From Pseudomonadota bacterium (lineage in GTDB: Bacteria > Pseudomonadota > Alphaproteobacteria > Rhizobiales > Xanthobacteraceae), in contig JAEWHP010000036.1 of the NCBI GenBank assembly GCA_023387735.1, positions 98,776 through 162,775 of the forward strand: 64,000 bases of DNA, in the 5' to 3' direction. The notes beneath the pieces were generated by a model. The model was not told the origin of the DNA, made no database searches, and was given only the letters and a program-made list of their open reading frames with translations. This document shows, piece by piece, positions 25,047-34,525 of this stretch. The first letter of the stretch is position 1, and the number at the start of each line of letters is the position of its first letter. Position numbers and translations under genes: made by a program.

Positions 25047-26006
25047 TTATGCCAGCCGCTGCTTCGGCTCGCCCCTGAACCAGGCGTCGATGCCGGTGAC
25101 CATCTGCTGATAGTGGGTGCGGAAACTGTCCTCGGTGACGTAGCCGAGATGCGGCGTCAGCACGATGTTGTCGAGCTTGCGGAACGGGTGGTCGACCGGC
25201 AACGGCTCGACCGAGAACACGTCGATCCCGGCGCCCGCGATCTTCTTCTGGGTCAGCGCTTCCAATAGCGCGCCTTCGTCCACGATCGGACCGCGCGCCG
25301 TGTTGACGAGGTAGGCGGTCGGCTTCATCCGGGCGAGATCGGCCGCGCTTACGAGCCCCCGCGAGCGCTGGCTCAGCACCACGTGGATGGTGACGATGTC
25401 GGCGGTCGCGAACAGGTCTTCCTTGGTGGCGTAGGTCACGCCGGCTTCCTTGCACTTCTCCGGCGTCAGGTTCGGGCTCCAGGCGATGACATTCATGCCG
25501 AAGGCCTGCGCCAGCTTCGATACCTTGGTGCCGAGCTTGCCGAGGCCGATGACGCCCAGCGTCCGGCCCTCGATCTCCATGCCGACGAATTTCTGCAGGG
25601 GTTCGCCGGCATGCATGCGGGCGTTCTCGCGGCCGATATTGCGGGTCAGTTCCAGGATAAGGCCCATCGTCAGGGGCGCGGTGGGATCGCGGCCCCACTG
25701 CGTGCCGCACAGCACCACGTTATGGTCCTTGGCGGCTTCCATATCGATCGCGGCATTGCGCAGGCCCGACGTGATCAGGAGTTTTAGATTGGGCAGCGAG
25801 GCAAACATCGTGCGCGGAAACGGCGTGCGTTCGCGCATCGCGCAGATGATCTCGAAATCCTTCAGGGCGCTGGCAGCCGCCTCGGCGGTCGCAAAAGGCT
25901 GGTTGAAGACGGTGATATCGACCCGGTCGGAGACCTGGGACCAGTCCGCCACCGTCAGGGCCACATTGAGATAATCGTCGAGAATTGCACAGCGCAGCCG
26001 CGTCAT
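25047..26006 (-). CDS. D-isomer-specific 2-hydroxyacid dehydrogenase
   Basis: 319 residues. NAD-binding site GVIGLGKLGTKVSKLA, catalytic Arg in NTARGPIVDE, Glu in GAGIDVFSVEPL and His in LTPHLGYVT. All three catalytic residues are present. It interconverts a 2-oxoacid and D-2-hydroxyacid with NAD(P)H in the cytoplasm. The substrate is not deducible. It is the only gene of its transcript, convergent to the transpeptidase. Confidence 0.9.
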   Translation of the reverse strand: MTRLRCAILDDYLNVALTVADWSQVSDRVDITVFNQPFATAEAAASALKDFEIICAMRERTPFPRTMFASLPNLKLLITSGLRNAAIDMEAAKDHNVVLCGTQWGRDPTAPLTMGLILELTRNIGRENARMHAGEPLQKFVGMEIEGRTLGVIGLGKLGTKVSKLAQAFGMNVIAWSPNLTPEKCKEAGVTYATKEDLFATADIVTIHVVLSQRSRGLVSAADLARMKPTAYLVNTARGPIVDEGALLEALTQKKIAGAGIDVFSVEPLPVDHPFRKLDNIVLTPHLGYVTEDSFRTHYQQMVTGIDAWFRGEPKQRLA

Positions 26007-26109
26007 GGAAATGTCCGTTGGTGGCGAGGAGGACGGCGGGATGGCCGTCGGGGAAGATCGCCATGGTTGCGCGTCTCGCGGCTCAGCGCAAGAAGCCTAG
26101 TCGCCGGGG

Positions 26110-26388
26110 CTACGAACCAAGCGGCGGTCGCACCTCGCCTTTGGTGCGGGCGTTGGTGCGCACCCGATCGTCCTCGTCGATCGCCTTCTGCTCAAGCCGC
26201 AACCTCCACCATCTGCCCCAGCGCGAATAAATCAGGATGCAGGTGATTGCCACCAACGTCGACAAGGACACGACGGCAGCGACGACATCCGCGGAGCTGA
26301 TTCTCCCGATATCCTGCTCCCGGAAGAAAGCGAACGCCGCGGCGCCGGCCACACATCCGCCGATCAAGAAATATAGGAAGCCATTCAT
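26110..26388 (-). CDS. Small two-helix membrane protein
   Basis: 92 residues from ATG 26388. Two hydrophobic helices (FLYFLIGGCVAGAAAFAFF at about 4-22 and DVVAAVVSLSTLVAITCILIY at about 34-54) are followed by a charged cytoplasmic tail. No known family is recognised. A weak ribosome site makes the start uncertain; reading through to upstream ATGs would give an unlikely basic extension. Confidence 0.55.
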   Translation of the reverse strand: MNGFLYFLIGGCVAGAAAFAFFREQDIGRISSADVVAAVVSLSTLVAITCILIYSRWGRWWRLRLEQKAIDEDDRVRTNARTKGEVRPPLGS

Positions 26389-26491
26389 CGACTTTGTTCG
26401 CAGGCCGCCTGACCGCCGGATTGGCGTCATGCATGATAACAGAGGGGACCGGCGAGCGTCCCGGCAATTTCTCGGGTTTCCCCGAACCCGC

Positions 26492-26686
26492 TCAGTTCGA
26501 GCGGCCGGGATGCTTGGCGCGCCAGGCCGGGCCCGGGCCGCGCATATAGTGCAGTTCCGGCCGGTAGGTGCTGAATGCCTTGGCGATGAACTGGCGCAGG
26601 AAGGCGCGGAGTTCAGCGAGGGGCTTTGTCTGTCCGGCGCGGCTGTGCGCCGGGACGTGAAGGGATGCCGAACTGATCGTAGCCAT
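26492..26686 (-). CDS. Small basic hypothetical protein
   Basis: 64 residues, basic, without signal peptide or membrane helix. It has a central helix-like LAELRAFLRQFIAKAF and a C-terminal segment YMRGPGPAWRAKHPGRSN. AAAGG lies 9 bases before the ATG. It looks like a genuine small protein because its composition is balanced and the C-terminus is Trp/His-containing, but conservation cannot be tested here. Confidence 0.45.
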   Translation of the reverse strand: MATISSASLHVPAHSRAGQTKPLAELRAFLRQFIAKAFSTYRPELHYMRGPGPAWRAKHPGRSN

Positions 26687-26815
26687 GACGCGAGCCTTTT
26701 ATTCTTCCTCACGGCTGCGAGCCGCGCGAAACGCCTTTCCGGCGTCTGGAACGACCTTTCGCCCGATTCATTAAAAGACGGTTTCAATTGTACGGATCAG
26801 TCCCGGCATGGTTTC

Positions 26816-26857
26816 GAACCCGTAATCATCCGTGGTGAACGGATAGAAAACGGGTTC
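26816..26857 (+). promoter_or_regulatory. Nested hairpin in the leader of ettA
   Basis: Outer stem GAACCCGT / ACGGGTTC (26816-26823, 26850-26857) encloses an inner stem ATCCGT / ACGGAT (26828-26833, 26839-26844) with a GGTGA loop. It lies 82 bp upstream of the ettA ATG. No U-run follows. Confidence 0.45.
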
Positions 26858-26938
26858 CTGCGGTTGCCCTTTCGCGGCCGCGCCGCTACATCAGCGGCAG
26901 CAAAATTCCGTAAATTCCAACAGTTTTCAGGGACCGCG

Positions 26939-28588
<1,650 letters not shown>

Positions 28589-28612
28589 CTGCCAATAGGG
28601 CGTTTGCGTGGT

Positions 28613-28636
28613 GGCCGCAGCAGTTGCGCTGCGGCC
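28613..28636 (+). terminator. GC hairpin downstream of ettA
   Basis: Perfect 9-bp stem GGCCGCAGC / GCTGCGGCC with a 6-nt loop, 24 bp past the stop. It lacks a U-run, so termination is only possible. Confidence 0.45.
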
Positions 28637-28715
28637 GGTAGCCGCTTCACACAAAGGCGACATTGCCCAGATATGCTATTCTTTGTACCTCGAATCCTTT
28701 TCAGCGAGCCCTCCT

Positions 28716-29309
28716 ATGTCCCTCACGCCTGAAACACCCTTGCCGCCTGAATCCCAGCGCAAGGCATTGCGTCCGATCCCGATGCTGATCTTCAGCTCGC
28801 GCTGGCTGCAGCTGCCGCTGTATATCGGCCTGATCGTCGCGCAGGGCGTCTATGTCGTGCTGTTCCTGAAAGAGCTCACTCATCTTTTTCTCCACGCCTT
28901 CGATTTCAGCGAGCAGCAGATCATGCTGCTGGTGCTGGGCCTGATCGACGTGGTGATGATTTCCAACCTCCTGGTGATGGTTATCGTCGGCGGCTACGAG
29001 ACCTTCGTCTCGCGGCTCAATCTCGAAGGCCATCCCGACCAGCCGGAATGGCTCAGCCACGTCAACGCCAGCGTGCTGAAGATCAAGCTGGCGATGGCGA
29101 TCATCGGCATCTCGTCGATCCATCTGCTGCGCACCTTCATCGAGGCCGGCAATCTGGCGTCGGGCAAGAGCAACTACACCGAGGCCGGCGTGATGTGGCA
29201 GACCATCATCCACACGGTTTTCATTTTGTCGGCGATCGGCATTGCCTACGTCGACAAGCTGTCGAATGATTCAACGGCGCAGGCCAAACACGCCGCTTCG
29301 CATCATTGA
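28716..29309 (+). CDS. UPF0114 (YqhA-type) membrane protein
   Basis: 197 residues from ATG 28716. Three or four transmembrane helices are visible: LQLPLYIGLIVAQGVYVVLF, IMLLVLGLIDVVMISNLLVM and KLAMAIIGISSIHLLRTF, then TIIHTVFILSAIGIAYVDK. The IGGYE-type segment (VIVGGYETFVSRL) is the family signature. Function unknown. The transglycosylase gene follows 31 bp later and may be co-transcribed. Confidence 0.88.
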   Translation: MSLTPETPLPPESQRKALRPIPMLIFSSRWLQLPLYIGLIVAQGVYVVLFLKELTHLFLHAFDFSEQQIMLLVLGLIDVVMISNLLVMVIVGGYETFVSRLNLEGHPDQPEWLSHVNASVLKIKLAMAIIGISSIHLLRTFIEAGNLASGKSNYTEAGVMWQTIIHTVFILSAIGIAYVDKLSNDSTAQAKHAASHH

Positions 29310-29340
29310 GAGGCGGCGTATCGAACGACGGGAACGCGAT

Positions 29341-30576
29341 TTGCGGCAGAGGCTGATAGCTGCGGTTCTGATGCTGGCGGCGATGACACCTGGCATGCTG
29401 CGCCCGGCGCACGCCGCCGACGCCGCCTTCACCCGGTTCATCGCCTCGCTGTGGCCGGAGGCGCAGGCCGCCGGGGTATCGCGCGCGACGTTCGATCGCG
29501 AGACGCGCGGTCTCGAACCGGATTACAAGCTGCCCGATCTGCTGCTGCCGGGCAGGCCGGCGACCGGTGCGCCGTCGCAGGCCGAGTTCGTGCAGGTGCC
29601 GGCCGACTATGTGAAGGAAGCCTCGATCGCGCGGCTGGCGGCCGAGGGGCAGAAGCTGATGCAGAAGCATCGTGCTGCGCTCGGCGAAATCGAAAAGCGC
29701 TTCGGCGTACCAGCCAGCGTCGTGCTGGCGATCTGGGGCCGCGAGACGGATTACGGCCGCTACCGGCTGCCTTACGATACGCTGCGCGTGGTCGCGACGC
29801 AGGCCTATGTGGGACGGCGCAAGGATCAATTCCGGGGCGAGTTCATCCTGGCGCTGAAGCTGCTCGGCGAGGGCGCTGTGGCGCGGAAGGATTTTCGTTC
29901 GTCCTGGGCTGGTGCTACCGGCCTCACGCAATTCCTGCCCGGCGAATATTACAAGCACGGCATCGACCTCGACGGCGACGGCCGTGTCGACATCTGGAAT
30001 TCGGTACCGGATGCACTGGCCTCCGCGGCACAGCAACTCGTGAACAAGGGCTGGCAGCCGGGCGTGCGCTGGGCCTATGAGGTGAAGGCGCCCGCCAATG
30101 CCGATTGCACCATGGGCGTGCCCGAGGTGACGAAGCCGATCGCCGAATGGCTGCGCGCGGGCTTTGTGCCGGTGCGTGGTCAGAAGCTGAGTGCAGCAGA
30201 GCAGGCGCAGCCGGCCTCGCTGCTGCAGGTGGAAGGCATCTATGGCCCGGCGTTCCTGACCACGAAGAACTACTTCGTCATCAAGGAATACAATTTCTCC
30301 GACCTCTATGTGCTGTTCGTCGGCCATCTCGCCGACCGCATGATGAATCCGCAGCCGTTCGCAACGCCATGGACCGCGACGACGCAGCTGCGTTCCGCCG
30401 ACGTCGAGGCGATGCAGCGTCACCTGACGCGGATCGGCCTCTACAAGGACAAGCTCGACGGCAAGGCCGGCATGCAGACTCGCGCCGCGCTCGGTGCCTA
30501 TCAGAAGTCTGCCGGGCTGAAGGTCGACTGCTGGCCAAGCGAGGCAGTCCTGCGCTCGATGAGCGGCGCACGATGA
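29341..30576 (+). CDS. Lytic murein transglycosylase, MltB family, with peptidoglycan-binding domain
   Basis: 411 residues if the TTG at 29341 is the start (GGGAA upstream); a later ATG at 29371 is the alternative. Signal peptide to about AHAA. Catalytic glutamate E135 in IWGRETDYGRY, then RSSWAGATGLTQFLPGEYY and DGDGRVDIWNSVPDALAS, all typical of MltB (SLT_2). The C-terminal PG_binding_1 domain (about 345-405) begins with VEAMQRHLTRIGLY. It cleaves glycan strands to anhydromuropeptides in the periplasm. Confidence 0.9.
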   Translation: MRQRLIAAVLMLAAMTPGMLRPAHAADAAFTRFIASLWPEAQAAGVSRATFDRETRGLEPDYKLPDLLLPGRPATGAPSQAEFVQVPADYVKEASIARLAAEGQKLMQKHRAALGEIEKRFGVPASVVLAIWGRETDYGRYRLPYDTLRVVATQAYVGRRKDQFRGEFILALKLLGEGAVARKDFRSSWAGATGLTQFLPGEYYKHGIDLDGDGRVDIWNSVPDALASAAQQLVNKGWQPGVRWAYEVKAPANADCTMGVPEVTKPIAEWLRAGFVPVRGQKLSAAEQAQPASLLQVEGIYGPAFLTTKNYFVIKEYNFSDLYVLFVGHLADRMMNPQPFATPWTATTQLRSADVEAMQRHLTRIGLYKDKLDGKAGMQTRAALGAYQKSAGLKVDCWPSEAVLRSMSGAR

Positions 30577-30584
30577 CCAACGAA

Positions 30585-30610
30585 AAAGCCCGGCAGAGAG
30601 GCCGGGCTTT
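30585..30610 (+). terminator. Rho-independent terminator of the MltB gene
   Basis: AAAGCCCGGC (30585-30594) pairs with GCCGGGCTTT (30601-30610). It serves the convergent small secreted protein gene as well. Confidence 0.85.
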
Positions 30611-30651
30611 GGATATCAAGACGCACCTGCTGGGCCGTCGGTCGGTGCAGA

Positions 30652-30924
30652 TCAGTTGCAGACCTCGACGCGGCGGTAGCGCCAGTCATAGCCGTCCCAG
30701 AAGCGCTCGCGAACCATGCGGCACGCCGGGTAGGGCGCTTCCTCGACGTAGACCGGGCCGCCATAGGCCGGGCGGCTGGAGGCGATCGCGCCACCGATGA
30801 TGGCGCCGCCGAGCAGGCCGGCTGCCACGCCCGCGGCAACGCCGCGCTGTGCGCTGGCGGGGGTCGCTGCGAGCGAACCGGCAATCGTTGCAACCGCGAC
30901 CAAGGCAGCAAATGTCTTCTTCAT
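30652..30924 (-). CDS. Small secreted glycine-zipper protein, paralogue 1
   Basis: 90 residues with a signal peptide (cleavage near ASA-QRG, residue 25). The mature start QRGVAAGVAAGLLGGAIIGGAIAS is a glycine-zipper hydrophobic segment. It is followed by a Tyr/Pro region and a C-terminal two-cysteine module (PACRMVRERFWDGYDWRYRRVEVC). Probably periplasmic or membrane-associated; function unknown. The adjacent gene at 31164 is a clear paralogue with the same layout. Confidence 0.75.
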   Translation of the reverse strand: MKKTFAALVAVATIAGSLAATPASAQRGVAAGVAAGLLGGAIIGGAIASSRPAYGGPVYVEEAPYPACRMVRERFWDGYDWRYRRVEVCN

Positions 30925-31163
30925 GTCCTGGGCTCTCCTGGGAGGCGCCGTCGGGCGCCGGGTTTAGAGGTGACTTACACGCTGATTTCGAACCGCCGTT
31001 CCGCCAACAGAGCGCACAAGGGTCAATCGAAAGTAAACGTTCCTTTTGATGGCTGAAAAAAACGGTTTTTTCGGGCCACAAAGAGTCCAACACCCCGGAA
31101 AACCAGTGGTTTTCCGAGGTGTTGAGTTCGATTTAATGAAGGTGAATGGCGATACCGTTTGTC

Positions 31164-31481
31164 TTAATCGCAGACCCTGACGCTGCGGACGCGCCAGCCA
31201 TAGCCGTCCCAGAAGCGCTGCCGCTGCCAGACGCATTCCGGTCCGTAACCGGGATCGACGACATAGGCCGGACCGCCGCCATATCCATATCCGGGGCCAT
31301 AATAGCCCGGGCCGTAATAGTTGCGCTGGGACGCGATCGCGCCGCCGACGATGGCGCCACCGATCAATCCGGCCGCGACGCCCGCCGCAACTCCGCGCTG
31401 CGCATGGGCGGGCGCCGGCATCGCCACGGCCGAAACGGCCAACACGGCGGCAGCGCCGAACGCCATCAAAGTCTTCTTCAT
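31164..31481 (-). CDS. Small secreted glycine-zipper protein, paralogue 2
   Basis: 105 residues, same plan as the preceding gene: signal peptide ending AHAQ, QRGVAAGVAAGLIGGAIVGG zipper, a Tyr/Gly-rich spacer (YYGPGYYGPGYGYGGGP), then the two-cysteine module CVWQRQRFWDGYGWRVRSVRVC. Tandem duplication is evident from the nearly identical zipper and FWDGY motifs. Each gene has about 240-340 bp of upstream DNA, so they are probably transcribed separately. Confidence 0.78.
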   Translation of the reverse strand: MKKTLMAFGAAAVLAVSAVAMPAPAHAQRGVAAGVAAGLIGGAIVGGAIASQRNYYGPGYYGPGYGYGGGPAYVVDPGYGPECVWQRQRFWDGYGWRVRSVRVCD

Positions 31482-31820
31482 GGCCTTAACCTTTCTCGTG
31501 AATCAAAAAGGACAGCATCGATGCAGTCTGACCCGGCAAAAGTTCCACATTTTGCTTGAATGATCAATGAACGGGCGTCTCGATTGGCGGCGACAACGAT
31601 ATCGGGAAGGTGGCGGTGGCGGAGGCGGCGATTAGCGCTGAAAATTCTGCGAGCCAACCGGCGGTATTTTTGATCTGCCGCAATCCCCGCAGTTTAGATT
31701 CATTCCAGAATATGCCGCGCATCAGTTTGGAATTACTACAAAATACGGCATTTCCTTTTGCATCCAGACGCGCAGTTGAATATCCATGAAGGTGCATCAC
31801 CCAAGGGCTCTACCGGTTTC
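31482..31820. other. Divergent promoter region between a glycine-zipper gene and bfd
   Basis: 339 bp. It contains an iron-box-like sequence (31693-31709, listed separately) and AT-rich patches. A 78-codon minus-strand reading frame (31564-31800) is not convincing as a gene. Confidence 0.4.
31693..31709 (+). promoter_or_regulatory. Degenerate ICE-like (Irr) box upstream of bfd
   Basis: TTTAGAT-TCA-TTCCAGA matches 11 of 14 fixed positions of the ICE pattern TTTAGAA-N3-TTCTAAA, 111 bp before the bfd ATG. Confidence 0.4.
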
Positions 31821-32096
31821 ATGATCGTCTGTTCCTGCAACGTCCTGAGCGACCACGATGTCCGAAATGCCGTGAGTGCAGCTTCGGACCTGCCGCGAAA
31901 TGCAAAACAGGTTTACGGTTGCCTCGGCTGCAGCGCCGAATGCGGCAGATGCGCGCGTACCATCAAGACCATCATCGACGAAGCGCTTGGCGCCTGCGCC
32001 AAGGAGTGCTGCTCCGGCTGTCCGCACAGCCGTCACGCGGCAAATGATGAGCCTGCGCAGGACGTTACCCAGACGTTCGCACTCGCCGCCTGCTGA
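31821..32096 (+). CDS. bfd: Bacterioferritin-associated ferredoxin (BFD-type 2Fe-2S)
   Basis: 91 residues from ATG 31821. Opening MIVCSCNVLSDHDVRNAV and later VYGCLGCSAECGRCARTI provide the cysteine ligands of a [2Fe-2S] BFD domain. Extra cysteines sit in a C-terminal ACAKECCSGCPHS stretch. Bfd reduces the ferric core of bacterioferritin to release iron. The bfr gene follows 136 bp downstream with its own iron box. Confidence 0.9.
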   Translation: MIVCSCNVLSDHDVRNAVSAASDLPRNAKQVYGCLGCSAECGRCARTIKTIIDEALGACAKECCSGCPHSRHAANDEPAQDVTQTFALAAC

Positions 32097-32171
32097 GAAC
32101 CCGTTAATTCCGCTGCGTTTTGGCATTCCCACCGCTTTTTGCGCGGCGAGGTTGCTCTGGGCTGAAAACTG

Positions 32172-32190
32172 ATTTAGAAGCATTCTAAAT
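32172..32190 (+). promoter_or_regulatory. Irr/ICE iron-control element of bfr
   Basis: Perfect inverted repeat ATTTAGAA-GCA-TTCTAAAT, the iron control element recognised by the haem-responsive repressor Irr in Bradyrhizobium. It lies 43 bp before the bfr ATG, overlapping the expected promoter, which predicts repression when iron is low. Confidence 0.8.
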
Positions 32191-32232
32191 TCAGTGGCGG
32201 CCGGTTTGGGCCCCGAAATCCGGAGTGCAACC

Positions 32233-32718
32233 ATGCAGGGCGATCCCAAAGTCATCGATTATCTCAACAAGGGCCTGCGCAGCGAGCTAACCGCGATCAA
32301 CCAGTACTGGCTGCACTACCGGCTCCTCAACAATTGGGGCCTTCTGGAAATGGCCAAGGTCTGGCGCAAGGAATCCATCGAGGAGATGGAGCACGCCGAC
32401 AAGTTCACCGACCGGATCCTGTTCCTGGACGGCTTTCCCAACATGCAGGTGCTCGATCCGCTCCGCATCGGCCAGAACGTCAAGGAAATCATCGAATGCG
32501 ACCTCGCCGCCGAGATCGCCGCGCGCACGCTCTACCAGGAAGCGGCAACCTACTGCCACAGCGTCAAGGACTACGTGTCGCGCGACCTGTTCGAGAAGCT
32601 GATGAAGGACGAGGAACACCACATCGACTTTCTCGAAACCCAGCTCGACCTGATCGGGCGCATCGGGCTTGAGCTCTATACGCAGAAGCATGTCGGCGGA
32701 CTCGAGAGCGGGGATTGA
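32233..32718 (+). CDS. bfr: Bacterioferritin
   Basis: 161 residues, normal for Bfr. Ferroxidase ligands are present in order: LRSELTAINQYWLHY (Glu18), KESIEEMEHADKF (Glu51, His54), DLAAEIAARTLY (Glu94) and LMKDEEHHIDFLE (Glu127, His130). The methionine in EEMEHAD is the haem-ligand Met52, so this is a true haem-containing subunit. It assembles into a 24-mer that stores iron. Confidence 0.95.
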   Translation: MQGDPKVIDYLNKGLRSELTAINQYWLHYRLLNNWGLLEMAKVWRKESIEEMEHADKFTDRILFLDGFPNMQVLDPLRIGQNVKEIIECDLAAEIAARTLYQEAATYCHSVKDYVSRDLFEKLMKDEEHHIDFLETQLDLIGRIGLELYTQKHVGGLESGD

Positions 32719-32725
32719 GCTTCTT

Positions 32726-32879
32726 ACCCTTCCCTGGAGGGGGAGGGTCGGCTCGCATGAGCGAAGCGAAATGCGAGACGGGGTGGGGTGATCCCTCCAC
32801 GCGGGCGCTGTTGGACGTGGAGAGGCCGTCACCCCGCCCCGCCGCTTCGCGTCGACCCTCCCCCTCCAGGGGAGGGTTC
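32726..32879. repeat. Palindromic intergenic repeat, family E, copy 1
   Basis: Outer arms CCCTTCCCTGGAGGGGGAGG and CCTCCCCCTCCAGGGGAGGG enclose GGGGTGGGGTGA / TCACCCCGCCCC. It lies between convergent bfr and PPOX genes. A related copy is at 53288-53436. Confidence 0.8.
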
Positions 32880-32883
32880 TTCA

Positions 32884-33492
32884 TCACAGCTGCGTCTTGT
32901 AGCGCTCGTAGACGACCTCCTGGCTCTCACGCTCGCCGAGGCCGGTCTGGTCGTGGATCATCTCGCCGATGCTCGGCATCACCGCGCGTTCGACCCTGTC
33001 GCCCGCCCAGAGTTTCGAGCGCATCAGCGCCTTGCCGCAGTGGAAGTAGACTTCCTTGACGTCGATGCGCAGCACCGCGCGCGGCGGCTTGCCGAACTCC
33101 ACCATCGACGCCATCAACTCCGGATCCACCGTGACGTTGCCCTTGCCGCCGACGCGCAGGGTCTCGTCGATCCCGGGCACGAAAAAGATCAGGTGCACGA
33201 AGCCCGAGCCCTCGACGATGTTGCGAAAACTGTCGATGCGGTTGTTGCCGGAACGATCGGGCATCAGCAGCAGGTTCGGACCGCCGACATGGATGAAGCC
33301 GGGATTGCCGCCGCGTGGCGATGCATCGACGCTGCCGTCGGAGTCGGAGGTGGCGAGCACGCAGAACGGCGACATGCCGATGAATTTCCTGGCGTGAACG
33401 TCGATCTCCGGCCGCGCCTTGGCGATCACGCGCGGCGTGGGGGCGGCATAGATCGTGGCGAGGTCGCTGACGGCAAAGTCGGTCACAGGCAT
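32884..33492 (-). CDS. Pyridoxamine 5'-phosphate oxidase-like FMN protein (MSMEG_1061 family)
   Basis: 202 residues from ATG 33492 (MPVTDFAV); an ATG at 33522 would add ten. The split-barrel fold is seen from VLATSDSDGSVDASPRGGNPGF, MPDRSGNNRIDSFRNIVE and IFFVPGIDETLRVGGKG, the TIGR04025 pattern. It probably binds FMN or F420; the substrate is unknown. GGAGG abuts the ATG at 33492 with no spacer, which makes that start odd. Confidence 0.82.
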   Translation of the reverse strand: MPVTDFAVSDLATIYAAPTPRVIAKARPEIDVHARKFIGMSPFCVLATSDSDGSVDASPRGGNPGFIHVGGPNLLLMPDRSGNNRIDSFRNIVEGSGFVHLIFFVPGIDETLRVGGKGNVTVDPELMASMVEFGKPPRAVLRIDVKEVYFHCGKALMRSKLWAGDRVERAVMPSIGEMIHDQTGLGERESQEVVYERYKTQL

Positions 33493-33573
33493 CCTCCGGT
33501 CGATTTTCGACCAGACTATCATCGCGGCGTTTTCGCGTCATCAGCTCCGCTCGCCAGCGCCAGCCGCCTTCGT

Positions 33574-33813
33574 CTAGCCTTCCACTTCGGTCTCCGGCCG
33601 GTCGTTGCCGGCCGCAGTTTCCGAATGCCAGCGGCCGTCCGAGGTCTCGTATTCGATCATTTCGGTGCGGCCCGGCACCCGCTGCTCCGCCGCCGCGCGC
33701 CGTGCCGCGGCGAGCGCTGCGGCGCGGTTTGGAAACGGTTCGGAGAATGCGCCGTTGACGGTATAGGCCCAGCCGCCGTCATGTTCGACGATCTTGTAGG
33801 TCACGTGGGTCAT
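33574..33813 (-). CDS. DUF2188-like small protein
   Basis: 79 residues from ATG 33813 (MTHVTYKIVEHDGGWAYTV). It has the pattern of small DUF2188-type proteins: a beta strand with DGGWAYTVNGAFSEPFPNR, then an Ala-rich helix (AAALAAARRAAAEQR) and a final strand EMIEYETSDGRW. Cytoplasmic, function unknown. It is divergent from the DUF2277 gene. Confidence 0.65.
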   Translation of the reverse strand: MTHVTYKIVEHDGGWAYTVNGAFSEPFPNRAAALAAARRAAAEQRVPGRTEMIEYETSDGRWHSETAAGNDRPETEVEG

Positions 33814-33935
33814 CGGGAACTCGCTGGTTGCAGGTACCGACAGGGGTGACAGAATAAGCCAGGATGTCGGAATTTGCACCGGCCGTTCGTCCTCGGGTAA
33901 CGGGCTGCCGTTGAGATTTGCGTTGAGGAGGAACC

Positions 33936-34202
33936 ATGTGCCGCAACATCAAGACATTGTTCAATTTCGAGCCGCCGGCGACGCATGCGGAGATCCATGC
34001 ATCGGCGCTGCAATTCGTGCGCAAGCTGTCCGGTTTCAACTCGCCGTCGCAGGCCAATACTGAAGCCTTCAACCGTGCCGTCACTGAAGTCTCCGACAGC
34101 GCACGGCGGCTGCTGGCATCGCTGCAAACCAATGCTCCGGCGCGCGACCGCGAGGTCGAGGCCGAGAAGGCGAGGGAGCGCTCGCGGGCGCGGTTCGGCT
34201 GA
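33936..34202 (+). CDS. DUF2277 family protein
   Basis: 88 residues, start MCRNIKTLFNFEPPAT, the signature opening of DUF2277. A conserved helical body follows (HASALQFVRKLSGFNSPSQ; FNRAVTEVSDSARRLLASL). This family is widespread as a small cytoplasmic protein of unknown role. GAGGAGGAA precedes the ATG. Confidence 0.88.
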   Translation: MCRNIKTLFNFEPPATHAEIHASALQFVRKLSGFNSPSQANTEAFNRAVTEVSDSARRLLASLQTNAPARDREVEAEKARERSRARFG

Positions 34203-34287
34203 TCGTTCGTATGCGTGAGGAGGCTCACGGTTCGGCGCGGCGAGGCCAGGCATGATGGCATCAACCATCAGCCATCGGAGATTTTTC

Positions 34288-34488
34288 ATGGACCAGGCCA
34301 CGCGGTTGAAGCTCAGCGCCATTGCTTTCACGGTCTTCTGGATTGGCGGCATGCTGTGGTGGAGCGGGGAGTATCATCCCGCCAACATCGTCATCCTCTC
34401 GGTTTGCGGCGCGGTCGCCGGCTATTTCTGGTATCGCGCCATGCACTGGTCGTCCCGGCGCATGCGGCTGCTGCCGCTTGATGGCTGA
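34288..34488 (+). CDS. Small two-helix inner-membrane protein
   Basis: 66 residues from ATG 34288 with GGAG 8 bases upstream; an earlier ATG at 34252 lacks a site. Two hydrophobic helices (LSAIAFTVFWIGGMLWW and NIVILSVCGAVAGYFWYRAM) end in a basic tail. No recognised family. It is followed by the convergent P450 gene. Confidence 0.6.
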   Translation: MDQATRLKLSAIAFTVFWIGGMLWWSGEYHPANIVILSVCGAVAGYFWYRAMHWSSRRMRLLPLDG

Positions 34489-34525
34489 TCATTCGAGTTG
34501 GTCCGCGCCAGCGGGCGAAAGCTGA

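Noticed and set aside
26811..26870. GTTTCGAACCC resembling a tRNA T-loop
   Set aside because: No acceptor stem, anticodon arm or CCA can be built around it. The bases form a simple nested hairpin in the ettA leader.
31548..31562. TTGAATGATCAA as FixK box
   Set aside because: The half-sites are spaced two bases too close.
31564..31800. 78-codon minus-strand frame between the glycine-zipper gene and bfd
   Set aside because: No ribosome site, odd composition, and it overlaps the presumed bfd regulatory DNA.
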